Positions 8,893 through 17,332 of a DNA stretch of 41,462 bases are shown here, one piece after another. The translations under genes and the position numbers were made by a program. The stretch's first letter is position 1. Each line of letters starts with the position of its first letter. The notes below the pieces were generated by a model that had not been told where the DNA came from, did not search any database, and was given only the letters and a program-made list of their open reading frames with translations. The DNA is from Candidatus Falkowbacteria bacterium RIFOXYC2_FULL_36_12 (GTDB lineage Bacteria; Patescibacteriota; Patescibacteriia; UBA11705): contig MFGJ01000007.1 in the NCBI GenBank assembly GCA_001778235.1, positions 31,116 through 72,577 of the forward strand, given 5' to 3'.

Positions 8893-10404
8893 TTATTTTC
8901 GCATGAACAAAGACTCACCTTTGTCTAATTTTGTGCCCTCTTTTACTAAACCAATTTCACGATAATTTTCTTCAACAGATTGAATATTCAATTTCTTCAA
9001 TATTTGGTCTGATGTTTCTGGGAGGTATGGAGAAATAGCATAAGCTAAATGTCGAACAATCTCAATCAAATTATATAACACTTGTGACAATTTGTCATTG
9101 TTATTTTTTGCCAGTTCCCATGGTTTTTCTGAATCAATATAATTATCACACCATGAAACCAATTGCTGAATTAATTGAATGTTATCGTAAAGTTTTAAAT
9201 CAGAAAAATTCTTATCATATGTTTGCCAAAAACTTTTTAGATCAAAATCTGCTGTATATTTTCCTGCAGGAACAGAGCTAGAAAAATATTTTTCCGCCAT
9301 ACCTAAAACGCGACTGACAAGATTACCCAAACCATTAGCCAAATCAGCATTGTATTTCTTGACGAATTCTTCCGCCTTTATATCTCCATCATTACCAAAA
9401 GGAAATTGGGAAATAATTAGATATCTTGCAGCGTCTGAACCATAGGTATCAACTAATTCATTTGGATCAATAACATTACCAATACTTTTACTCATTTTTT
9501 GTCCATCAATAGTAAAAAATCCATGGGCAAAACAAACTTTTGGCAAGGGTAAATCAAGCGCCATTAATAAAGCCGGCAAGATAATTGCATGGAACTTCAA
9601 AATATCTTTGGCTAAAAGCTGAACTTCTGCTGGCCAAAATTTCTGGAATTTCTCACTATTATCCTTTATACCAAGTGCAGAAAGATAATTGAGGAGAGCA
9701 TCAACCCAAACATATATTGTTTGGTCCTGGTCAAAAGGAACTTTTATCCCCCAGTCAACACTTGCTCGACTGATAGCAATATCTTGTAAACCGTCGTGAA
9801 TAAAGCTAAGAACTTCGTTTTTTCTTGATTCTGGTTCAACTTTAAATGCTCCTGATTCAATTATTTTTTTTAAATCAGTTTGAAAATCAGATAAACGGAA
9901 AAACCAATTTGCTTCTTTTAGATGGTTTAATTTTTGCTTTGGATGGTCAGGACATTTTCCGTCAACTAAATCGCTCTCTGTTTTGTAGGCTTCACAACCA
10001 GTACAGTACAACCCTTCATATTCTCCCTGATACAATACTGGCTGACCAGAAGGGCCTTTGGCGTCTTTTAACTTTAATAATATTTCGATAACAGCTTCCT
10101 CGTGTCTGAATTCTGTAGTCCGAATAAAATCATTGTTTGATATGTTTAATTTTTGCCAAGTTGCTTGAAACTGCGCAGAAACTTCATCGCTAAAATCTTG
10201 CGGTAATTTACCGGCTTTTTCAGCTGCTTGAGCTATTTTTACTCCATGTTCATCAGTGCCTGTTAACAGAAAAACATTGTCATCCCCTATCTGCTTGCGA
10301 TAATAACGAGCTAAGATGTCGGCGGCAATTGTGGTATAAGCATGACCGAGATGAGGTTTATCGTTGACATAATAAATCGGAGTTGTGATGTAGAATTTGT
10401 TCAT
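8893..10404 (-). CDS. metG: Methionyl-tRNA synthetase
   Basis: Class I aminoacyl-tRNA synthetase, charges initiator and elongator tRNA-Met. 503 residues. The HIGH-type motif is PHLGHAYT (residues about 17-24), the zinc knuckle has CTGCE plus GKCPDHP (a CxxC...CxxH set), and the KMSKS motif is GQKMSKSIGN. The C-terminal end stops after the anticodon-binding helical domain and lacks the EMAP/tRNA-binding extension found in longer MetRS. The ATG has no SD; a divergent promoter pair lies upstream in the metG-alaS gap. Firm call. Confidence 0.96.
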   Translation of the reverse strand: MNKFYITTPIYYVNDKPHLGHAYTTIAADILARYYRKQIGDDNVFLLTGTDEHGVKIAQAAEKAGKLPQDFSDEVSAQFQATWQKLNISNNDFIRTTEFRHEEAVIEILLKLKDAKGPSGQPVLYQGEYEGLYCTGCEAYKTESDLVDGKCPDHPKQKLNHLKEANWFFRLSDFQTDLKKIIESGAFKVEPESRKNEVLSFIHDGLQDIAISRASVDWGIKVPFDQDQTIYVWVDALLNYLSALGIKDNSEKFQKFWPAEVQLLAKDILKFHAIILPALLMALDLPLPKVCFAHGFFTIDGQKMSKSIGNVIDPNELVDTYGSDAARYLIISQFPFGNDGDIKAEEFVKKYNADLANGLGNLVSRVLGMAEKYFSSSVPAGKYTADFDLKSFWQTYDKNFSDLKLYDNIQLIQQLVSWCDNYIDSEKPWELAKNNNDKLSQVLYNLIEIVRHLAYAISPYLPETSDQILKKLNIQSVEENYREIGLVKEGTKLDKGESLFMRK

Positions 10405-10657
10405 AGGTTATTAATTACGGATAATGTTCGTATGTTTTTTAAGCTTTTCAAATTTATTTTTTTTGGGTGAATGGTAGCCTTCCGTAAGCGGCATAGGCTG
10501 TTGAATGGAGGGTAATTAAAGGGGGTGAATTGCCCGAAATCCAAGGCACTTTATTGTAATATTAACATTTTTATATTGAAAATACAAACAATTGATTTTT
10601 ATAGTTTGTTTTGGTATATTATTAACACAATCTTATTTTAAATTGTAAAAAAATATT
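10405..10657. promoter_or_regulatory. Divergent metG/alaS promoter region with structured metG leader
   Basis: For alaS: TTGATT (10592-10597), 17 bases, TATATT (10615-10620). For metG (minus strand): TTGTAT (complement of 10582-10587), 17 bases, TAATAT (complement of 10559-10564). The two promoters nearly abut. The predicted metG leader is about 150 bases and contains the hairpin AGCCT...AGGCT with an inner CCG/CGG stem (10471-10500 area), and two near-identical flanks GTGAATGG and TTGAATGG. I could not match it to a T-box or a known riboswitch. Confidence 0.5.
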
Positions 10658-12544
10658 ATGTTTCTATCAAGCAAGGACATCCGAAATACTTATTTAAATT
10701 TCTTTAATTCAAAGGAACATACGATAATTTCTTCCGCATCCCTAATCCCCCAGAACGACTCCACTCTTCTTTTCACAAACTCAGGGATGTCCCCATTAGT
10801 CCCTTATTTATTAGGAGAAAAACATCCAGGCGGAAGCCGGCTGACAAACTGTCAAAAATCATTTCGTACTGAAGATATTGAGGATGTAGGAGACAATCGC
10901 CATACAACATTTTTTGAAATGCTTGGGAACTGGTCACTTGGAGATTATTTCAAGAACGACCAATTGAACTGGTGGTATGAGCTTTTAATTGATAAATTCA
11001 AGCTGGATTCAAAAAAACTTTACCAGTCGGTTTATGTTGGTGATGATTCCATTGAAAAAGACAACGACTCTATTCGCATAATTAGCAATGTGTTTTCCAA
11101 ATACGGAATCATAGCTGACGAAGGACCTGAAACTACTGGTAAGGGGGACTTGGGGCCAGGCTTTGAAATTGATTTTAATAAATATCGTATCTTCGCATAC
11201 AGAGACAAGAACTGGTGGCAAAGAGGTGATGCAATCGGAGAACTTGGAGGGCCTGATTCTGAAACTTTTTATGACACAGGAAAAAAACACAACCCCAAAT
11301 TTGGGAGACATTGTCATGTAAATTGTGACTGCGGAAGATTCTTAGAAATTGGCAATTCGGTTTTTATGCAATATCAAAAGACCAAAAAAGGATGGGTGCC
11401 TCTGGCTAACAAAAATGTTGATTTTGGCGGAGGATTGGAGCGTATAACAATGATTTTGCAAAATAAAGATAATATATTTGAAACTGACCTGTTTATAAAT
11501 GTACTGAAAAAAATTGAATCTTTATCTGGAAAAAAATATCGGGACAATATGAGTCCATTTGAAATTATCGCTGATCATTTGAAAGCTGCTACATTTATAA
11601 TGGGAGATGATAAAGGAATTACACCATCAAATGTCGACCAAGGATATGTAGTTAGGAGGTTAATACGAAGAGCCTTGCGATACGGAATGCAAATTGGAAT
11701 TGCAAAAGAATCCTGGACATATGATATTGCCGAAACAATTATAAGCGACTACTCTGAAATATATCCGGAACTTGATCGAAATAAAAATTTTATTTTGAAC
11801 AGCTTGAACGATGAAGAAAATAAATTTATTAAAACGCTAGAAAAGGGTTTGATTGAAGTTGAAAAAATATATAATAACATCATCAATAAAGGAGCTGAAT
11901 TTACCATAACTGGAGAACAAGCCTTCAACATATACCAAACCTATGGATTCCCAATTGAAATGATTCACGAGGAAATAAAAAAAAGAAACGGGAAAATTAT
12001 AAACGAAGAAGATTTTCAGAAATTTTTCAAAAAGCATCAAGACACATCCAGAACTGCTGCTGCAGGAAAATTCAAAGGTGGATTGGCGGATCATAGCATT
12101 AAAACCACAGCATTGCATACCGCTGCTCACCTTTTGTTGGCTGCTCTACGAAAACTCTTAGGAGATCAAGTTACACAGAAAGGCTCCAATATTAATGCGG
12201 AAAGATTGCGCTATGATTTTTCTTATCCATCAAAACTTACGCCATCAGAATTAGAACAAATTGAAAACCTAGTGAATGATGCAATCAAAAAAAACTTATC
12301 CATAAGCCAAGAGGAATTGACAGTGAATGAAGCAAAAAAAAGAAATGCCATCGGGGTTTTCGATTCCAAATATGGGGAAAAAGTGAAGGTGTACAAAATT
12401 GCCAAGGATAGTGATGTTTTCTCATACGAAATATGCGGCGGTCCCCATCTGGATTACACTGGAAAAATGGGCAAGTTCAAAATTACAAAAGAAGAATCAA
12501 GCTCTGCCGGAGTGCGCAGAATTAAGGCTATCTTAATAAAATAA
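10658..12544 (+). CDS. alaS: Alanyl-tRNA synthetase, without the C-Ala domain
   Basis: Class II synthetase for tRNA-Ala, 628 residues versus about 870 in most bacteria. The catalytic domain shows NCQKSFRTEDIEDVGDN, then TTFFEMLGNWSLGDYFK, and FGGGLERITMIL. The tRNA-binding region has VDQGYVVRRLIRRALRYG. The editing domain has the HTAAHLLLAAL (HxxxH) and CGGPH (CxxxH) zinc motifs. The protein ends soon after, at SSSAGVRRIKAILIK, so the oligomerisation and C-Ala modules are absent. This looks natural rather than frameshifted, because the end is the normal end of the editing domain. It heads a plus-strand pair with the HD gene. No SD before the ATG. Confidence 0.95.
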   Translation: MFLSSKDIRNTYLNFFNSKEHTIISSASLIPQNDSTLLFTNSGMSPLVPYLLGEKHPGGSRLTNCQKSFRTEDIEDVGDNRHTTFFEMLGNWSLGDYFKNDQLNWWYELLIDKFKLDSKKLYQSVYVGDDSIEKDNDSIRIISNVFSKYGIIADEGPETTGKGDLGPGFEIDFNKYRIFAYRDKNWWQRGDAIGELGGPDSETFYDTGKKHNPKFGRHCHVNCDCGRFLEIGNSVFMQYQKTKKGWVPLANKNVDFGGGLERITMILQNKDNIFETDLFINVLKKIESLSGKKYRDNMSPFEIIADHLKAATFIMGDDKGITPSNVDQGYVVRRLIRRALRYGMQIGIAKESWTYDIAETIISDYSEIYPELDRNKNFILNSLNDEENKFIKTLEKGLIEVEKIYNNIINKGAEFTITGEQAFNIYQTYGFPIEMIHEEIKKRNGKIINEEDFQKFFKKHQDTSRTAAAGKFKGGLADHSIKTTALHTAAHLLLAALRKLLGDQVTQKGSNINAERLRYDFSYPSKLTPSELEQIENLVNDAIKKNLSISQEELTVNEAKKRNAIGVFDSKYGEKVKVYKIAKDSDVFSYEICGGPHLDYTGKMGKFKITKEESSSAGVRRIKAILIK

Positions 12545-12553
12545 TATAACATT

Positions 12554-13135
12554 ATGCATCTCACAGCTCAACAGAAAGAAATAGTTAACAATACAAAAAA
12601 ATTCGTAGAAAAAAGAAAGACTAGATTTCCTAAAGGCGAGGATATGCTTTCTCATAATAAAAATGTTGAAAAATTTGCCGTCGAAATATACCAGGGGTAT
12701 AAAAACATAAAAATCTTTCCGCTCATATTAGCAGCACATTTACATGATATTGGATTATCAGAATCTTCCGACCACGAAAAACACGCTGCTATAGGCTACG
12801 ATATGACAAAAAAGTATCTAAGGAAATATAATTTTATTACTAGCGACCAAATCGAATTAGTAGCATTATGCGCTCTCAATCACCGAGGAGATAAAAAAAC
12901 AAAACGCTCAATAGAGGAAAAGATAATTTCATCAGCTGCGGCGATGGATTTCATTGATCGTTCCCTTTTCTTATTTACAGAAAAATGCAAACACAATAAA
13001 TACAATGACTCTGTAGCATGGATACAAAAAATACTAAATAAAATCATGACAAGAATTGAGCTGCCTGAAGCTCGCAAAATAATCAAACCAAAATACAATG
13101 CTGCCAAAAGAATTTTTGAATTAGAAAATATTTAA
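12554..13135 (+). CDS. HD-domain phosphohydrolase-like protein
   Basis: A 193-residue soluble protein with the HD signature: His in LSHNKNV (about residue 34), AAHLHDIGLS (HD pair about residues 62-63), H in NHRGD and a late Asp in AAMDFIDRS. The family hydrolyses nucleotides or other phosphate esters with a divalent metal. Substrate is unknown. It follows alaS by nine bases and is probably co-transcribed. Its last 15 bases overlap the convergent radical-SAM gene at 13121. Whether it serves the neighbouring biosynthetic operon or alaS cannot be judged from sequence. Confidence 0.8.
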   Translation: MHLTAQQKEIVNNTKKFVEKRKTRFPKGEDMLSHNKNVEKFAVEIYQGYKNIKIFPLILAAHLHDIGLSESSDHEKHAAIGYDMTKKYLRKYNFITSDQIELVALCALNHRGDKKTKRSIEEKIISSAAAMDFIDRSLFLFTEKCKHNKYNDSVAWIQKILNKIMTRIELPEARKIIKPKYNAAKRIFELENI

Positions 13136-14281
13136 AATATTTTTTCCATATTTTTTAGTCAAGCGATGCAAATTCATTTCCATAGAACAAGCGCCGCACG
13201 ATCCACAACCAGATGTTTTGGAAAGTTTATTTGTCAACCCTTTTTTGTCCATCAGAAGGATGGCTTTTTTTGTTATTCCCAAAAACCACACAGGATTAAT
13301 TCTCTCACGATTTTCTAATGATGACCCTGGAAATGAACGCAGACACAGGAGATTTGTCGGAACGCCGATTTCAGAAAGATATCTAATGCCATCTAATGTG
13401 TCCTGTTCATTCTCCAGGCCAGCGATTAGAACTGAAAAAACCTTAACTCCATTTGCTTTGTTATAATTGAATATATTTTTATATTCATTTACTTTTATTT
13501 CAGATTTACCGGGAAGAAACTCATTTCTAAATCTATCGGAATATACTTCGAGATTTGCAGAAAAAGTATCTAGCTTTAAATTTGCCAATTTTTTCATATT
13601 TTCTAGCTCTTTAGGAGGTGAAGCCTCAATTGCGATTTTAACCTTCCCATCAAATTCACGCAGCTTTTTTAGATATGGAATGTATTTTGCTAATCCTCTA
13701 TCCAGTGAAAAATTATTTCCTCCTGTTAATAAAATCTTTGGACGTCTACCAGTTTTATTAATAACCTGTTTGTAAGCCGACAGTAATGTTGTTGGGCTCA
13801 ACATAATCTTATCCTTTTTCAAAGCACAAAAGGCGCATGCCTTTTTAACTTCCTGGTAGCAACATCCTCTTATGCTGTTTGGAATCTGGGGTATAGCAGC
13901 AATAAGAGTTTCAAAATCCATGTTCACATTCTGATTTCTAATTTTAATTTCTGGAACCAGCGACACCCTAAATAATTTTATCCCATCAAACTCGATTATT
14001 GCATGTTTTTTATTGCCAATCATTTTTATTTTTATTGGATTATCGTTGCTGATATATGAAAATGGAACTAATGCTCTCAGTTGTTTATTCCCAACATAAA
14101 GCTGTATGCCACTATTTCCAGTTCTTTTATCCTTTTTATTACTAAGATCTAATCCCAAATCCACCGATGCCCCACAGCAGACAAGATATGCACAAATTTT
14201 TACCTTATTAGCAAGACAACACGGATTTTTAAAATCCAGATTCAATTCGGAAATATATTGGTTTAATATTTTTTCTTTCAT
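13121..14281 (-). CDS. Radical-SAM protein with CC-x7-C-x2-C motif and N-terminal extension
   Basis: 386 residues, last gene of the seven-gene operon. An N-terminal domain of about 135 residues has its own Cys cluster (CCLANKVKICAYLVCCG) and is followed by the radical-SAM cysteines GCCYQEVKKACAFCA (C-x8-C-x2-C from the first Cys). Next come LLTGGNNFS in place of GGE, the KIAIEASPP strand and VFSVLIAGLENEQDTLDGI. The C-terminus carries SGCGSCGACSME (C-x2-C-x2-C), a probable auxiliary cluster. The layout, from memory, resembles the MSMEG_0568-type radical-SAM family, also with a short leading domain and a widened Cys spacing; this is a weak match. Reaction unknown. Confidence 0.8.
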   Translation of the reverse strand: MKEKILNQYISELNLDFKNPCCLANKVKICAYLVCCGASVDLGLDLSNKKDKRTGNSGIQLYVGNKQLRALVPFSYISNDNPIKIKMIGNKKHAIIEFDGIKLFRVSLVPEIKIRNQNVNMDFETLIAAIPQIPNSIRGCCYQEVKKACAFCALKKDKIMLSPTTLLSAYKQVINKTGRRPKILLTGGNNFSLDRGLAKYIPYLKKLREFDGKVKIAIEASPPKELENMKKLANLKLDTFSANLEVYSDRFRNEFLPGKSEIKVNEYKNIFNYNKANGVKVFSVLIAGLENEQDTLDGIRYLSEIGVPTNLLCLRSFPGSSLENRERINPVWFLGITKKAILLMDKKGLTNKLSKTSGCGSCGACSMEMNLHRLTKKYGKNILNIF

Positions 14282-14282
14282 A

Positions 14283-14816
14283 TTAAATATTAAATTGATG
14301 AATTGAGCAACTTGTTATTTCCGGCATTTTTTCATGCGAATCAAATAAGGTGTATAACATTTTTATAGCTGCTCCATGCGTAACAATTGCAATTTTCTTA
14401 TTCCTTATTTCTTTTAAATATTCTAATCCGTCCAGTAGTCTCAATCTAAATGTTTCAAAGCTCTCAATATCTGGCACATCAGCATCGTCAATAAGTTTTC
14501 CATCTCTAAACCACTCCGGGGTTGTCTTCATTATTTCCAATTTGCATTTTCCTTCCAAAAAACCGAAATTTCTTTCTCTAAAACAACTTGATTCATACCC
14601 CATGGAAATTCCCGAACTCATCGATAAAATTTTTGCTGTCTCTATTGCCCTTCCTAAATCACTTGATATTATTATATCAACCTTATTTTTTAATAACTTC
14701 GCCAATTCCATCGCCTGAATTTTACCAACACTAGTTAAGGGGGAATCTAGCCATCCCTGATAAATGCCTGCTCTATTCCATTCAGTTTCAGCATGCTTAA
14801 TAAGTATGATTTCCAT
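14283..14816 (-). CDS. Histidine-phosphatase (phosphoglycerate mutase-like) protein
   Basis: 177 residues from the chosen start. An in-frame ATG at 14834 would add six residues and overlap the upstream gene; the ATG at 14816 places the catalytic motif at the usual distance (MEIILIKHAETEWN). The family nucleophile His is present, but the usual RHG triad reads KHA, a conservative Arg-to-Lys change. Other residues fit: SSDLGRAIETA (second Arg), the FRERNFGFLEGK (Glu) region and IVTHGAAIKML (second His). It probably dephosphorylates a small metabolite made in this operon; that is inference from its place between the PLP enzyme and a radical-SAM gene. Confidence 0.85.
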   Translation of the reverse strand: MEIILIKHAETEWNRAGIYQGWLDSPLTSVGKIQAMELAKLLKNKVDIIISSDLGRAIETAKILSMSSGISMGYESSCFRERNFGFLEGKCKLEIMKTTPEWFRDGKLIDDADVPDIESFETFRLRLLDGLEYLKEIRNKKIAIVTHGAAIKMLYTLFDSHEKMPEITSCSIHQFNI

Positions 14817-14817
14817 A

Positions 14818-16002
14818 TTAAGATAATTCACCATAAAATTGTTTATCCGTATCCCCAGAGCTTATATTCACCACAATTATTTTTTTGTTATTAATCCTTG
14901 CTTGCTTTATGACCGATGCAATAGCATACCCTGTTTCTAGCGCAACAAACCTTTCCTCACTCTTAAAAAATAACTCAGCAGCATTCTTCGCTTCATTTGA
15001 TGAAAATTGATCAACCTCAATTAATCCTCGACCATGAAAATACGCAACCGGACTAGCAACAATGGTTGATCCTAGACCTCCTATATAATTACCCTTTTTT
15101 AGGCCATCAATCCCATAAGTTTTCATAAGGGGGTAATATTTGAGATTATCAATTGAAAACATTCCAATCCTCCCTTCCGACAAAATCGGACATGTAGCTG
15201 CTTCAGCAGATACAATTTTTGTCTTTCTTTTGTCATCCAATATATCTGCCAAAAATATTGCCGATGTGCCCAGGAGATTGGCTCCGCCACCACAACTGCC
15301 TATAATAATATCCGGATATTGCCCCATTGCCGATAGTTGTTCTTTAATCTCTAATCCAATAATGGATTGTGGGATAATAAAATAACCATAAACTGAACCA
15401 AATATATATCGGGCATTTTTTAATTTTTTTGTATATTCTATAGCCGCATCGGCAGATAAACTAAGGAGATCTTTTACTTTTTCATCTTTTTTTGGATTTA
15501 CAATTATAACCTCTGCACCAAATTTTTCCATCAGACTTTTTCTATCCGGCCTTTTTCTATGACTTTCATAATCCATAAAGCAAATAGTCTTAACTCCAAA
15601 TTTATTGCCCGCCATAGCCAAAGCTATTCCCCAATTACCGGTAGTTTCGGTGGTTATTGTATCAATGCCATCTTTCTTGCAAAGATATGCGATTAAAAAA
15701 GCGCTATTTGCTTTATGGTTTTTCGTTGGAGATTCTCCCTCATCTTTGATATATATTTCGCAATCTGTCCCAATCGCATGCTCAAATTTCTTCGCCCTGA
15801 AAATAGAGGTAGGCCTATATGATTCATAAACTGGCCATAACTCCTCTGGAATTTCTATATATTTATCTCTGGATAGCTCTAATTTTGCCAATGACGGAGG
15901 GATAACTTCGGAAAGAGTATCTAGGGTTATCTCTTTTCCAGAGACAGGATCATGCAGATCAACTGGACAATAATGCTTCAGATTTAAAAATTTTTTAATC
16001 AT
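14818..16002 (-). CDS. TrpB2-like PLP-dependent beta-family enzyme
   Basis: 394 residues, fold-type II PLP enzyme. RPTSIFRAKKFE and TKNHKANSAFLIAY give the PLP-Lys region (Lys of NHKAN, about residue 97). GSCGGGANLLG is the phosphate-binding loop, and the C-terminal SGDTD corresponds to the pyridine-contact serine region. Similarity to TrpB2 runs through GSVYGYFIIPQSIIGLEIK and VSAEAATCPILSEG. However, the carboxylate loop typical of TrpB (GAGQxG) reads ETTGNWG, closer to the S/T-x-G-N loop of cysteine or threonine synthases. No trpA, C, D, E or F is nearby. A beta-replacement or elimination on a Ser/Thr/Trp-like substrate in a specialised pathway is inferred. Confidence 0.8.
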   Translation of the reverse strand: MIKKFLNLKHYCPVDLHDPVSGKEITLDTLSEVIPPSLAKLELSRDKYIEIPEELWPVYESYRPTSIFRAKKFEHAIGTDCEIYIKDEGESPTKNHKANSAFLIAYLCKKDGIDTITTETTGNWGIALAMAGNKFGVKTICFMDYESHRKRPDRKSLMEKFGAEVIIVNPKKDEKVKDLLSLSADAAIEYTKKLKNARYIFGSVYGYFIIPQSIIGLEIKEQLSAMGQYPDIIIGSCGGGANLLGTSAIFLADILDDKRKTKIVSAEAATCPILSEGRIGMFSIDNLKYYPLMKTYGIDGLKKGNYIGGLGSTIVASPVAYFHGRGLIEVDQFSSNEAKNAAELFFKSEERFVALETGYAIASVIKQARINNKKIIVVNISSGDTDKQFYGELS

Positions 16003-16008
16003 AATTTT

Positions 16009-17325
16009 TTATATGTATTGAAAATATTTAATAACAAAATTTGAAATTTGATCTGCGCCCGCAAATCCTTTTTGATAGTTTAAAACTGATCTCTGCTTAA
16101 CCGCAAGCTTATCTAAAGCTATATCAGTAGAATATTCATTTTTAAGTAAATCCAATAGATCTCTTTGATAGCTTCCTGACTCCTCCCATTCTTCGTATTT
16201 TTTATACATCCAATGCATTTCTTCTATGCCTGATTTAAATTTTATTTTTTTAAGATCCTTCTCTTTTTCATAGATAAGAATACCTGGAAATTCGCCCCCC
16301 ATTTTTCTGTAACCAAGAACCTGAGGATACTGTGTTGAATTTTGCTCTGGAAGAAATATAATAGGAACGCCATAATGAATAGCTTCATATATGGATTTTT
16401 TTCCGGGTGCAGTTATCAGAAGAAACGTTTTCTCCATTATTTTGAGCATTTCTCTATGACTAAAGGATTTCACCTTAATGCCAGCATGCAAATTGAAAAA
16501 TTTCTTATTTTTTTTGATTCTTTCGGCAATTTCAGGATGAACAACAATAATAAATTTCTTGTCTTTATATAATTCATTAATGACTGGGCTTATAAACTTA
16601 GCAATCATCTTTACGTATATATCTAAATCAGCATTATCATTAACTGGATTTTTCATTCCATTAAGATTAATCAAGATATAATCCTTTTTTATCTTTTTAT
16701 TTTTTACCACCGATAAATCTAAAACTGGACTTATTTCCGAAAATTTATTCTTACCTCCAAGGATATCACCCAGTCGAAAAATTCTTTTTTCAGTTCCAGG
16801 AAATTTTTCGTTAATATACGGGAATTTTTCCAAAAAGGAGTGCAGGGAACATTTATTAGACAACAACTGAGATTCGTGTGGCGTTAGGCCTGATTTTTCC
16901 AGCCTGGAAATTTTCTCTAAATAATTACCACCTTTTAATATGTGTTCCATTATTTGACTGTATTTATCATAATTTTTCTTATCTTTTGTCAGCAACCAAA
17001 ACCAAAAATTCGTATCAATATTAATAACTGGAATACAACAATCGTATCCAAAAATAGAGATGTATGGATTGCCACAAGAAATAATCAAATCAAATTTTTT
17101 ATCAATATTTGAAATTCCTTTTATATCTGTCTCTATTATTTTATCAGAATCAAATAACTCTTTATAATTTTTGAAAAAATGCGTAACATTTCCCCACCCC
17201 ACAAGATAATTATCAGATTTAAATCCCTTCCTCTTTAGATTTTTAAGAATATACGCTATGGTAGCTTGCGACCCAAAACCAAAATGCTGAGCCGAAAACA
17301 ATATTTTTGGAATTAATTTTTTCAT
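16009..17325 (-). CDS. GT-B-type glycosyltransferase-like protein
   Basis: 438 residues. The N-terminus has a Rossmann-like start ending in a Gly-rich loop (ILFSAQHFGFGSQATIAYIL), and the C-terminal half has LLITAPGKKSIYEAIHYGVP followed by IIFLPEQNSTQYPQ, the GT-B donor-binding pattern seen in MurG/GT28-like and related enzymes. There are no membrane segments. Donor and acceptor are unknown. It is spaced six bases from the PLP gene and seven from the radical-SAM gene upstream, so the product probably acts on an intermediate of this operon. A comparison with nucleoside-antibiotic sugar transferases would be worthwhile. Confidence 0.72.
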   Translation of the reverse strand: MKKLIPKILFSAQHFGFGSQATIAYILKNLKRKGFKSDNYLVGWGNVTHFFKNYKELFDSDKIIETDIKGISNIDKKFDLIISCGNPYISIFGYDCCIPVINIDTNFWFWLLTKDKKNYDKYSQIMEHILKGGNYLEKISRLEKSGLTPHESQLLSNKCSLHSFLEKFPYINEKFPGTEKRIFRLGDILGGKNKFSEISPVLDLSVVKNKKIKKDYILINLNGMKNPVNDNADLDIYVKMIAKFISPVINELYKDKKFIIVVHPEIAERIKKNKKFFNLHAGIKVKSFSHREMLKIMEKTFLLITAPGKKSIYEAIHYGVPIIFLPEQNSTQYPQVLGYRKMGGEFPGILIYEKEKDLKKIKFKSGIEEMHWMYKKYEEWEESGSYQRDLLDLLKNEYSTDIALDKLAVKQRSVLNYQKGFAGADQISNFVIKYFQYI

Positions 17326-17332
17326 AACAGCT

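Noticed and set aside
10405-10657. T-box or lysine riboswitch in the metG-alaS gap
   Set aside because: GGGTGAATGGTAGC and GGGGGTGAATTGCCC recall such elements, but the conserved cores are absent and the orientation does not fit a T-box before either gene.
14818-16002. Threonine synthase or true tryptophan synthase beta
   Set aside because: No thr or trp neighbours; the sequence follows TrpB2 in most blocks but differs at the carboxylate loop, so a neutral family call is safer.
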